Shown here one piece after another: positions 8,288-16,220 of a stretch of 64,000 nt of DNA. The stretch lies in the NCBI GenBank assembly GCA_036389275.1, contig DASVQE010000081.1, forward strand, positions 1 through 64,000, read 5' to 3'. Made by a program: the position numbers and the translations under genes. The notes under the pieces were generated by a model that had not been told where the DNA came from, made no database searches, and saw only the letters and a list, made by a program, of their open reading frames with translations. Position 1 is the first letter of the stretch. Each line of letters begins with the position of its first letter. This stretch comes from QHVT01 sp036389275. GTDB lineage: Bacteria; Acidobacteriota; Thermoanaerobaculia; Gp7-AA8.

Positions 8288-11206
8288 ATGCGCAACTCGC
8301 TCCGCATCGCACTGCTGCTCCTCGCCGCGATTCCTGCTTTCGCACAAACCTCCACCGGCACCCTCGGCGGGCGCGTGGCCGCCGCGAACGGCGCGCCGCT
8401 GCCGGGCGTGCTCGTCACCGTCACGTCGCCGGCGCTGCAGGGCGCGCGCTCGCGCGAGACCTCGGCCGACGGCGCGTACCTCTTTCCGGCGCTGCCGCCG
8501 GGCACGTACCGCGTGACGTTCGCGATGTCGGGCATGCAGACCGTCGCGCGCGCGGCGGAGCTGCACGTCGGCCAGCTCGCGAACGTCGACGTGGAGATGC
8601 GCGTGATGATCGCCGAGGAGATCACCGTCGTGCAGGCGAACGACGTCGCCATGGAGACGCCGCAGGTGGCGACGAACCTCGCCCAGGAAGTCGTCAACGC
8701 GCTGCCGATCGGCCGCGGCATCCTCGACGTCGCGCGCCTCGCCGCCGGCGTGCACGACAGCGGTCCGGGCAATCACCTCACCATCAACGGCGCGCAGTCG
8801 ACCGACAACCTCTTCGTCGTCGACGGCGCCGTCGTTTCGGAGAACCGGCGCAATCAGCCGCAGAACCTCTTCATCGAAGATGCGATCCAGGAGACCACCG
8901 TGCTGACCGCGGCCATCTCCGCCGAGTACGGCCGCTTCACCGGCGGCGTGGTGAGCGTGGTGACGAAGTCGGGCGGCAACGAATGGAGCGGCAGCGCGCG
9001 CGACACGCTCACCAGCGACCGCTGGAACGCGCGCACGCCGGCGCCCGACGAAGGCGCGCGCTTCCACGACATCGACCAGGACTTCGAGGCCACCGCCGGC
9101 GGACGGATCGTGCCCGACCGGCTGTGGGTCTTCGCGGCCGGCCGTTCGGCGCGGCGCCGCGAGAACCGCACCACCATCACCACGCGCGAGGGATTCGTGC
9201 GCGGCAACGACGAGCAGCGGTACGAGCTGAAGCTCACCGGAAACGCCGGCGTGAACCACACGCTCGTGGCCACGTACACGCACGTCGCCCTCGACGAGAA
9301 CAACCTCGTCGGCGGAAACGCCGCCGGCGACCTGCGCGCGCTCTACGATCTCGAAGAGCCGCAGACGCTGCTGGCCGGCCACTACTCCGGCCTCTTCGGC
9401 CCGTCGGTGGTCGAGGCGCAGTACACGCGCCGCGACTTCGACCTGCGCGGCGGTCCCACCGATCGCTCGCGCGTCGGCGGCACGGTCTTCTTCGACCTCA
9501 ACACCAACGCGCTGCTGAATGCCGCGCCGTCGTGCGGCGCGTGCAATCGCGTCTACCACGACAATCACGAGCTGCTGGTGAAGTCGACCACGTTCCTCTC
9601 CTCACCGCGCTTCGGCACGCACAGCATCGTCGCCGGCGCGAACGATTTTCACGAGCTGGCCAGCGACGATCCGCACTCGTCGGCGAGCGACTTCTACGTC
9701 TTCGGCACGACCGTCAACGTGAACGGGCAGACCTATCTGCAGGTCGAGCCGGAGGAGTCGTTCATCGAGTGGTATCCGGTGCTGCTGCCGAGCCGCGGCT
9801 CCGACTTCGGCACGACCTCACTCTACGTGAACGACCGCATCGACTGGGGACGGCGGCTCACCTTCAACGCCGGCCTGCGCTACGACCGCAGCCACGGCAG
9901 CGATCAGGGCGGCGCGGAACAGGCGAAGGATTCGCGCTGGTCGCCGCGACTCGGCGTGGTGGTCGATCTCCTCGGCGACGGGCGCCATCGCGTCAGCGCG
10001 AGCCTGAGCCGCTACGCCGCGAAGGTCGATCAGTTCGTGGCCATCGCCACCTCGCCTGCGGGCGACAGCGGCTTCTTCGGCTGGACGTACGAAGGCGATC
10101 CGATCAACGACGGCAGCGGTCCGTATCTCTCTGCCGACGAAGTGCTGCGGCAGGTGTTCGCCTGGTTCGACTCGGTCGGCGGCACGGAGAATCGCGACCT
10201 CGCCTACGCCGCGTCGACCGGCGGCCTCGAGGCGCTCGCCGGCGATCTGCAGGCGCCGGTGATGGACGAGACGACGCTCGGCTACGGCCGCGACTTCGGC
10301 TCGGCGGCCACCGCGCGCGTCGATCTGATCCGCCGCCGCTGGCACGACTTCTACGCGTACCGGCTCACGCCGGAGAACGCGCGCGTGATCGATCTCCTCG
10401 GCCGTCCGGCGAACGAGGTGCTGATCGAGAACAGCGACGCCGGCCTGCGCCGCGACTACGAAGGCCTCGTGCTGCAGGGCTCGTGGCGCCATCGCCGCAT
10501 CGTGGCGGGCGGCAACTACACGCTCTCGCGGCTGCAGGGCAACGTCGAGCAGGAGACGCTCGCCGGCGTCGTCACGATCCGCAGCCCGGAGCAGTACCTG
10601 CACGAGTACAACGGCTACGCGGCCTACGCGCCGATGGGCAGCCTGTCGGGCGACGAGCGGCATCGCGCGAATGCGTGGATGACGTACGAGGTGCCGACGG
10701 CGCTCGGCCGCTTCAGCTTCTCGCTGCTCGAGACGTATCACAGCGCGCGCGCGTTCAACGTCATCGGGAACGTCGACACGCGCGCGTACGTGAAGAACCC
10801 CGGCTACGTGAATCCGGTCACGCGCCACGCGTACTATTTCCGGCCGCGCGGCTCGCTGCGCCTCGACGACATCTCCAGCACGAGCGTCGCGCTCAATTAC
10901 AGCCGCACCATCGGCGCGGTGGAGGCGTTCATCGAGACCGATCTCACGAATGCCTTCAACGAGCAGCACGTCGAGAATTCGTTCGTCAGCCAGAACGTGC
11001 GCACCGCGCTGACCGATCGCAATCTCGCGCCGTTCAATCCATTCACGAGCGAGCCGGTCGAGTGTCCGCAGGGCATGTCGACGGCGAGCCCGCAATGCAA
11101 AGGCGTCGCGAACTACCAGTTGCCGGCGAACCTCGGCCAGCCGACGAGCAAGGCCGCGTATCAGCAGCCGCGCACGTTCCGCTTCTCGTTCGGCGTGCGG
11201 TTCTGA
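8288..11206 (+). CDS. Oar-like TonB-dependent outer-membrane receptor
   Basis: A 972-residue outer-membrane receptor. A signal peptide (residues 1 to about 20, ending AFAQ) is followed by a carboxypeptidase-regulatory-like domain (about 24-105: GTLGGRVAAANGAPLPGV). A plug domain (about 125-245, with SAEYGRFTGGVVSVVTKSGG) and a large beta-barrel ending in FRFSFGVRF complete it. Such Oar-like proteins are abundant in Acidobacteriota and are thought to take up large substrates. The ATG at 8288 was selected because the signal peptide begins there. The gene is divergent from the sigma factor and is followed after 2 bp by the TPR-thioredoxin gene, so those two are probably one unit. The substrate cannot be told from sequence. 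Confidence 0.92.
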   Translation: MRNSLRIALLLLAAIPAFAQTSTGTLGGRVAAANGAPLPGVLVTVTSPALQGARSRETSADGAYLFPALPPGTYRVTFAMSGMQTVARAAELHVGQLANVDVEMRVMIAEEITVVQANDVAMETPQVATNLAQEVVNALPIGRGILDVARLAAGVHDSGPGNHLTINGAQSTDNLFVVDGAVVSENRRNQPQNLFIEDAIQETTVLTAAISAEYGRFTGGVVSVVTKSGGNEWSGSARDTLTSDRWNARTPAPDEGARFHDIDQDFEATAGGRIVPDRLWVFAAGRSARRRENRTTITTREGFVRGNDEQRYELKLTGNAGVNHTLVATYTHVALDENNLVGGNAAGDLRALYDLEEPQTLLAGHYSGLFGPSVVEAQYTRRDFDLRGGPTDRSRVGGTVFFDLNTNALLNAAPSCGACNRVYHDNHELLVKSTTFLSSPRFGTHSIVAGANDFHELASDDPHSSASDFYVFGTTVNVNGQTYLQVEPEESFIEWYPVLLPSRGSDFGTTSLYVNDRIDWGRRLTFNAGLRYDRSHGSDQGGAEQAKDSRWSPRLGVVVDLLGDGRHRVSASLSRYAAKVDQFVAIATSPAGDSGFFGWTYEGDPINDGSGPYLSADEVLRQVFAWFDSVGGTENRDLAYAASTGGLEALAGDLQAPVMDETTLGYGRDFGSAATARVDLIRRRWHDFYAYRLTPENARVIDLLGRPANEVLIENSDAGLRRDYEGLVLQGSWRHRRIVAGGNYTLSRLQGNVEQETLAGVVTIRSPEQYLHEYNGYAAYAPMGSLSGDERHRANAWMTYEVPTALGRFSFSLLETYHSARAFNVIGNVDTRAYVKNPGYVNPVTRHAYYFRPRGSLRLDDISSTSVALNYSRTIGAVEAFIETDLTNAFNEQHVENSFVSQNVRTALTDRNLAPFNPFTSEPVECPQGMSTASPQCKGVANYQLPANLGQPTSKAAYQQPRTFRFSFGVRF

Positions 11207-11208
11207 TC

Positions 11209-13221
11209 ATGCTGCGCTGCGCACTGCTGCTGCTCCTTGCCGCGCCGCTGCAGGCGTCGCTGGTCGATGCCTATCGCCAGCGCGACTACGACGCCGTGCT
11301 GCACGACTTCGCCTCGATCGCGAATCCGACGTCCCAGGAGCGCGCGCTCTACGCCGCGGCGCAGACGAACCGGTCGCTCGAAGCGGCGCGGCGCATTGCG
11401 GCGGCGCTGATGCAGTCGGCGCCGGACGACGCGTGGTCGTGGTTCGCGGCGACGACGGTGGCGCTCGCGGACGAGGAGCGCGCGCGGGCGCTGGAGACGA
11501 GCGCGCGCATGCTGGCGCTCGCGGGCAACGATCCGGACGAGGTGCTGGTGCGGACGCGGGTGCAGGCGCTGATCGTGGCCGGCCGCGCCGCGGAGGCGCG
11601 CGCGCTGCTCGCGTCGCGGACGCAGACGCCGGCAGTGCGCGCGATGCGCGCGTTCGCGCTGCTGTACGACGCGCGCGAAGATGCGGCGGATGAGGCGCTG
11701 AAACTCTTCGCGGCGATTCGCGCCGAAGATCCCGCGCAGGTCGATGCGTACGTAGAGCCGGCGCAGTGGCTGCTGAACAAGCGCAGGTACGCCGAGGCAT
11801 ACGCGCTGGCGAAAGAGGCGGCGGAGCGCTCGGTGGCGACGCGCACACACGCGCTGTTTTGGCGCGCGGCGGCTTCGCTGCCGGAGCATGTCGGCGAGAT
11901 CGAGAGCGACATGCGCGCGCTCGTCGCGCAGCGCGACTGGCCGGCGGTCTGGCTGGCCATCGCCCAGCAGTACGAACGGCAGCGGCGGCCGGAGCGCGCG
12001 GCGGAGTGGATCGCGCGCATCCTGCGCGATGCGCCGCACTCCGCGGAAGCGGAGATGGCGCAAGGTCTTCGCTACTCGGCGTTCGCGCAGCAGCATCGCC
12101 AGGCCATGCAGAGCGATGCCGGCGTACGTCGCGAAGGCATCCGCCTGCTGCGCGAGATCCTCGCCTATCGCGTCGACGACGCGACCATCGACCGCAGCAA
12201 CTCCGTGCGCGCGCTGCTCTCGCTGTTGAAGCTCGAGAAGGACGTCGACGCCGACGAGCTGGTGAGCCTCACGCGCGAGCTCGTGCCGCTCGCGCCGATC
12301 CTGCCGTTCGCGGTGGTCGACGCGGCGAACGAGCTCGCCGATCGCGGCATGCGGCTCGAAGACGCCGAAGAGGCCGCGCGCGCGGCCGTCGACGGCATCG
12401 AGCGCTATCTCGCCAATCCCGGCGAAGACCCGGCTTACATCACCGAGGTCGGGCCGAAGCTGCGCGCCGTCGCCCGCGATGCGCTCGGCTGGGTGCTGCT
12501 GCGCAAGGGCGAGCCCGATCGCGCGCGCAATCAGCTCTTCGCCGCGCTCGAGCTCAATCCGGAGTCGCCGCTGCTCCGCTATCACCTCGGCCGCTGGTAC
12601 GAGGCGCGCGGCGACGGCGCGCGCGCCGCCGCGCAGTATCGCGCCGGCCTGGCCCTGGCCGGTCACGGCATCAACCCGAACGACAACGCGCTGCGCGAGC
12701 TCTATCGCAAGGAGCACGGCTCGCTGCGCGGCTACGATGCCTACGCGCGCAGCGGCGCAGCCGGCGAGTCGCAGTCGCGGCGCGCGCGCGTGCTCGCCTC
12801 GCGCATCTCCGCGCCGAAGAGCGCCGCGCCGTTCAAGCTGGCTACGCTCGACGGCAAGCCGCTCGCGCTCGAGAGCCTGCGCGGCAAAGTGGTGGTCATC
12901 AACTTCTGGGGCATCTGGTGCTCCTGGTGCGTCAAGGAGATGCCCGAGTTTCAGAAGCTCGCCGCGAAATACGCCAGCGATCCTCGTGTAGCCGTGCTGA
13001 CCATCAACAACGACAACGATCCGCCGCAGGTGCGCAAGTGGATGGCCGCGCACAAGTACGACTTCCGCGTTTTGCTCGACGACGGCTATGCCGGCAAACA
13101 CATCGGCGGCTTCCCCACCACCTGGTTTGTGGACCGCGACGGCCGCCTCGCCTTCGTGCAGAGCGGCTGGTCGGCGCGGCTCGTCGAGGAGTTCACCTGG
13201 AGGATCGAGGCGCTGAAGTGA
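11209..13221 (+). CDS. TPR protein with C-terminal TlpA-like thioredoxin domain
   Basis: A 670-residue secreted protein. A short signal peptide (about residues 1-16) leads into helical tetratricopeptide-like repeats to about residue 500, including RNQLFAALELNPESPLLRYH. The last ~140 residues form a TlpA/ResA-type thioredoxin fold: VVVINFWGIWCSWCVKEMPEF, with the redox pair Cys571 and Cys574, and GGFPTTWFVDRDG with the cis-Pro. The active site is CSWC rather than the usual CPPC or CxPC. It starts 2 bp after the Oar-like receptor gene, suggesting a periplasmic partner that maintains thiols or protein complexes. Its exact substrate is unknown. Confidence 0.9.
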   Translation: MLRCALLLLLAAPLQASLVDAYRQRDYDAVLHDFASIANPTSQERALYAAAQTNRSLEAARRIAAALMQSAPDDAWSWFAATTVALADEERARALETSARMLALAGNDPDEVLVRTRVQALIVAGRAAEARALLASRTQTPAVRAMRAFALLYDAREDAADEALKLFAAIRAEDPAQVDAYVEPAQWLLNKRRYAEAYALAKEAAERSVATRTHALFWRAAASLPEHVGEIESDMRALVAQRDWPAVWLAIAQQYERQRRPERAAEWIARILRDAPHSAEAEMAQGLRYSAFAQQHRQAMQSDAGVRREGIRLLREILAYRVDDATIDRSNSVRALLSLLKLEKDVDADELVSLTRELVPLAPILPFAVVDAANELADRGMRLEDAEEAARAAVDGIERYLANPGEDPAYITEVGPKLRAVARDALGWVLLRKGEPDRARNQLFAALELNPESPLLRYHLGRWYEARGDGARAAAQYRAGLALAGHGINPNDNALRELYRKEHGSLRGYDAYARSGAAGESQSRRARVLASRISAPKSAAPFKLATLDGKPLALESLRGKVVVINFWGIWCSWCVKEMPEFQKLAAKYASDPRVAVLTINNDNDPPQVRKWMAAHKYDFRVLLDDGYAGKHIGGFPTTWFVDRDGRLAFVQSGWSARLVEEFTWRIEALK

Positions 13222-13226
13222 GCCGG

Positions 13227-13232
13227 TACAAT
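13227..13232 (+). promoter_or_regulatory. -10 box for guaD (leaderless start)
   Basis: TACAAT ends 8 nt before the TTG start of the guanine deaminase gene. No convincing -35 is visible. The spacing implies that transcription begins at the start codon, which would explain a TTG start without a ribosome-binding site. Confidence 0.45.
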
Positions 13233-13240
13233 CAGCGCGC

Positions 13241-14527
13241 TTGCAGATTTACCGCGGCCGCATCTTCACGCCCGTCGCCGATCCGTTCGCCGGCGACGTG
13301 GCCGCCTCGTACCGTCATTACGACGACGGCTACGTTGCCGTCGATCCGGAAGGACGCATCTCCGGAATTGGGGAATGGCGGAATGCGCCCGAGGGCGACG
13401 TCGTCGACACGAACGGCGCGCTGATCGCGCCCGGCTTCATCGACACGCACCTGCACGCGCCGCAGCTCGAGATGATCGGCTCGTATGGCGGACATCTGCT
13501 CGAATGGCTGAATCGCTACACGTTCCCGACCGAGCGGAAGTTCGAGGATCCGGTGCACGCGCGGCGCGTGGCCACGGCGTTCTACGACGAGCTGCTGCGC
13601 AACGGCACGCTCTGCGCGCTGGTCTTCTCGACGATTCACTCCGCGGCGACGGAGATCTTCTTCGAAGAGGCGGAGCGCCGCGGCTTCCGCGGCATCGTCG
13701 GCAAGACGATGATGGACCGCAACGCGCCGGAGTATCTGCTCGACCGCTCGCCGCAGCAGTCGTACGACGAGTCGCGCGCGCTGCTGACGAAGTGGCACAA
13801 GCGCGGGCTGCTGCGCTATGCGATCACGCCGCGCTTCGCGCCGACCTCGACGCCGGAGCTGCTCGCCTGCGCCGGCCAGCTCAAGAAAGAGTTTCCCGAC
13901 GCCTGGGTGCACACGCACATCTCCGAGAATCAGAACGAGGTGCGCTGGGTGCAGGAGCTCTTCCCCGAGGCGGAGTATGCGGATGTGTATGACGACTATG
14001 GATTGCTCGACGAGCGGACCGTGCTCGCGCACGGCGTCTGGCTGACGCCGGAAGAGCTCGACCTGCTGGCGCGCCGCGGCGCGCGCATCTCGCACTGTCC
14101 CAACTCGAATCTCTTCCTCGGCAGCGGTCTCTTTCCGCTGCATCGTGTGCTGAGCGCCGGCGTGGTGGTGGGGCTCGGCAGCGACATCGGGGCCGGCACC
14201 ACGCCGTCGATGTTCAACGCCATGGCCGACGCGTACAAGGTGCAGCAGGTGCAGGGCGTCTCGCTCAGCCCGTTTCACCTCTGGTATCTGGCCACCCTCG
14301 GCGGCGCGCGCGCGCTGTCGCTCGACGGCGAGACCGGCAGCCTCGAGCCGGGCAAGTCGGCCGACTTCGTCGTGCTCGACGTGCACGGCACGCCGCTCCT
14401 GGCCATCCGCACCGCGCGCGCGGAGTCGATCGAGGATCTGCTGGCCGGCCTCATCTTCATGGGCGACGACCGCGCGGTGCAGCGCAGCGTCATCGCCGGC
14501 CGCGTGGTCTCCGAGCGCCGCGCGTAG
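13241..14527 (+). CDS. guaD: Guanine deaminase
   Basis: A 428-residue amidohydrolase closely matching guanine deaminase, which converts guanine to xanthine in purine salvage and breakdown. The metal ligands are visible: His70 and His72 in PGFIDTHLHAPQ, the HTHISEN motif, HCPNSNLFLGSG, and the Asp of GLGSDIGAG. The APQ after HLH is typical of guanine deaminase rather than other AtzA/TrzN relatives. The start is a TTG at 13241, supported by the family's N-terminus and by the TACAAT box 8 nt upstream. No xanthine dehydrogenase or purine permease lies nearby. Confidence 0.93.
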   Translation: MQIYRGRIFTPVADPFAGDVAASYRHYDDGYVAVDPEGRISGIGEWRNAPEGDVVDTNGALIAPGFIDTHLHAPQLEMIGSYGGHLLEWLNRYTFPTERKFEDPVHARRVATAFYDELLRNGTLCALVFSTIHSAATEIFFEEAERRGFRGIVGKTMMDRNAPEYLLDRSPQQSYDESRALLTKWHKRGLLRYAITPRFAPTSTPELLACAGQLKKEFPDAWVHTHISENQNEVRWVQELFPEAEYADVYDDYGLLDERTVLAHGVWLTPEELDLLARRGARISHCPNSNLFLGSGLFPLHRVLSAGVVVGLGSDIGAGTTPSMFNAMADAYKVQQVQGVSLSPFHLWYLATLGGARALSLDGETGSLEPGKSADFVVLDVHGTPLLAIRTARAESIEDLLAGLIFMGDDRAVQRSVIAGRVVSERRA

Positions 14528-14568
14528 GCGCAGCGTTTGCGCTGACAGCGGGCAACAGGAGGTACTCC

Positions 14569-15816
14569 ATGGCTCGGACCATGCGCTTTTCAGCGCTTTG
14601 CGCGCTGCTGCTGCTTTCGGCGGTGTCCACTTTCGCGCAGTATCGTCCGCTCACCGGGACAGTCGTCGACGTCGACGAGGGACGCAACCGGCTGCAGATC
14701 GAGTCGGACGACGATCAGGTCTCGCGCATCACCGTCGAGGCCGACTCGGTGTCGACGACGTTCTACGGATTCGGCACCGTCATCGCCGGCAAGCCGGAGA
14801 TCTTCACCGGCTCGTCGGGCTTCTCGAACATCCGCGTCGGCGATCGCATCGAGGTGCGCGGCACGGATCGCGGGAACAATCTCGTGCGTGCCGACCGCAT
14901 CACGCTCCTCGGCCGCGAGATCGCCGCCGCGCCGGTCGGCGTCGGCCAGACGCGCAATCCGAACAGCGTCTCCACCGCCACCGACGATCGCCCGACCGGC
15001 ACCACCACGGCCACGACCGGCACGATCGAGGGAACGATCCGCCAGATCAACGAGAAGGAAGGCCGCATCGTCATCCAGACGCTCGACCGCCGCATGCTCA
15101 CCGTGCGCACCTATCGCGGCACGCCGGTGACGTACCGCGGGCAGACGTATCAGGTGGCGAATCTCGACGTCGGCGACCGCGTGCGCATCGACGCCGATCC
15201 GCGCAACGCCACGCGCGACGAGGTCACGGCGCGGCGCATCGAGGTGACGCAGTCGGTGCAGGAAGGCGGCAGCGCGACGAACAGCGGCGGCGTGGTGACG
15301 GTGCTGGAAGGCCGCGTCACGCGCATGGAGACCGGGCTCGACTACGCGTACGTCGATGACGGCCGCGGCGAAGTGCGCGTCGACATGAGCCAGGCGCAGG
15401 ACGCGCGCGGCGACATGATGCGCGCCCGCGATCTGCGCGTCGGCGACCGCGTCGAGATCGCCGGCAGCTACAACCGCGTCGGCGACATGTTCCTCGCCTC
15501 GACCGTCCGCACGAGCGGCACCGGCGGCGGCACCACGGGCGGCGGCTTGGGCGACGCCGTCACGCGCTACTCGATCGTGACCATCACCGCCACGGTGACC
15601 GAAACGCTCGAGGACGCCGCGACGATCTCGCTCCGCGACCGCGACACCAACCGCGTCGTCCGCCTCTGGGTCAGCGACGACTTCATCGTCCGCACGAAAG
15701 CCAACACGAACACAACCGCGTCGGCGCTGCGCGTCAACGACACCGTGATCGTGAAGGCGTTTCAGGATGGGTCCGGCAACCTGATCGCGCAGAGCGTGCG
15801 GTTGAGGAATCGGTGA
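14569..15816 (+). CDS. Secreted OB-like repeat protein (DUF5666-like)
   Basis: A 415-residue secreted protein of unknown role. The signal peptide covers about residues 1-23 (ending TFAQ). The mature protein has at least four repeats of a small beta module with the pattern G-x-V-x-x-[VI]-...-G-D-R-[IV]-x-[IV], for example VGDRIEVRGTD, VGDRVRIDADP, VGDRVEIAGSY and VNDTVIVKAF. This matches the DUF5666/OB-like pattern found in periplasmic proteins. A Gly/Thr-rich linker lies near residue 320. A strong AGGAGG (14557-14562) stands 6 nt before the ATG, in contrast to the leaderless neighbours. No binding partner is evident. Confidence 0.8.
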   Translation: MARTMRFSALCALLLLSAVSTFAQYRPLTGTVVDVDEGRNRLQIESDDDQVSRITVEADSVSTTFYGFGTVIAGKPEIFTGSSGFSNIRVGDRIEVRGTDRGNNLVRADRITLLGREIAAAPVGVGQTRNPNSVSTATDDRPTGTTTATTGTIEGTIRQINEKEGRIVIQTLDRRMLTVRTYRGTPVTYRGQTYQVANLDVGDRVRIDADPRNATRDEVTARRIEVTQSVQEGGSATNSGGVVTVLEGRVTRMETGLDYAYVDDGRGEVRVDMSQAQDARGDMMRARDLRVGDRVEIAGSYNRVGDMFLASTVRTSGTGGGTTGGGLGDAVTRYSIVTITATVTETLEDAATISLRDRDTNRVVRLWVSDDFIVRTKANTNTTASALRVNDTVIVKAFQDGSGNLIAQSVRLRNR

Positions 15817-15823
15817 GAGACTG

Positions 15824-15853
15824 TTCCTCGGAGCTCGCCCGAGCTCCGGGGAA
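15824..15853. terminator. TTCCTCGG-family hairpin after the OB-like gene
   Basis: An inverted repeat (TTCCTCGGAGCTCG, 2 nt loop, CGAGCTCCGGGGAA) forms a 14-bp stem with one mismatch, 8 nt after the stop of the preceding gene. It has no T-tract. The TTCCTCGGAG core is shared with hairpins at 33281-33313 and 40219-40322, so it belongs to a family. Confidence 0.5.
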
Positions 15854-15884
15854 TAGTTATTCGCACCCAATTGTCCACTTGATC

Positions 15885-16220
15885 ATGCGCGAGAACGAGC
15901 TGCTTCCCGGGGTCACGCCCGACGCCTGTCCGCCCGCGGTCGTCTGCGATGCGCATCGGGAGATCCGCGGCGCGCGGCGGCGGGCTCTGCTGCGCGACGT
16001 GCTGCAGATCGTGCTGCTCGCCGCAGTCGACTACCTCTTCTTCCGCTGGCCGGAGGCGCGCATGCCCTTTCTCGGGCGCACGGCCTCGCTGGAGGCGCTG
16101 ATCGGGATGAACGTGGTCATTGCCGCGCACATCTGGCTCGCGCGCGCCATGCCGCGCTGGACGGCCCGCAGGATCGCCGCTACGTGGTGCCGGTCGGAGC
16201 GTCAGAAGTTTCTCGGCTGA
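15885..16220 (+). CDS. Small membrane protein, unknown
   Basis: A 111-residue protein with two predicted membrane segments (about residues 39-56, DVLQIVLLAAVDYLFFRW, and about 69-85, ALIGMNVVIAAHIWLA). The N-terminal part has two cysteines in a hydrophilic stretch and the C-terminal tail is basic. The start at the ATG at 15885 is preferred over an in-frame ATG at 15813 because the latter would translate the hairpin. Its last 41 bp overlap the 3' end of the DUF2339 gene on the other strand. No family was recognised, so confidence that it is a gene is moderate. Confidence 0.6.
   Translation: MRENELLPGVTPDACPPAVVCDAHREIRGARRRALLRDVLQIVLLAAVDYLFFRWPEARMPFLGRTASLEALIGMNVVIAAHIWLARAMPRWTARRIAATWCRSERQKFLG

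Noticed and set aside
8983..11208. N-terminal ~740-residue extension of the TPR-thioredoxin gene
   Set aside because: It is the wrong-frame reading of the Oar-like receptor; the signal peptide at 11209 marks the true start.
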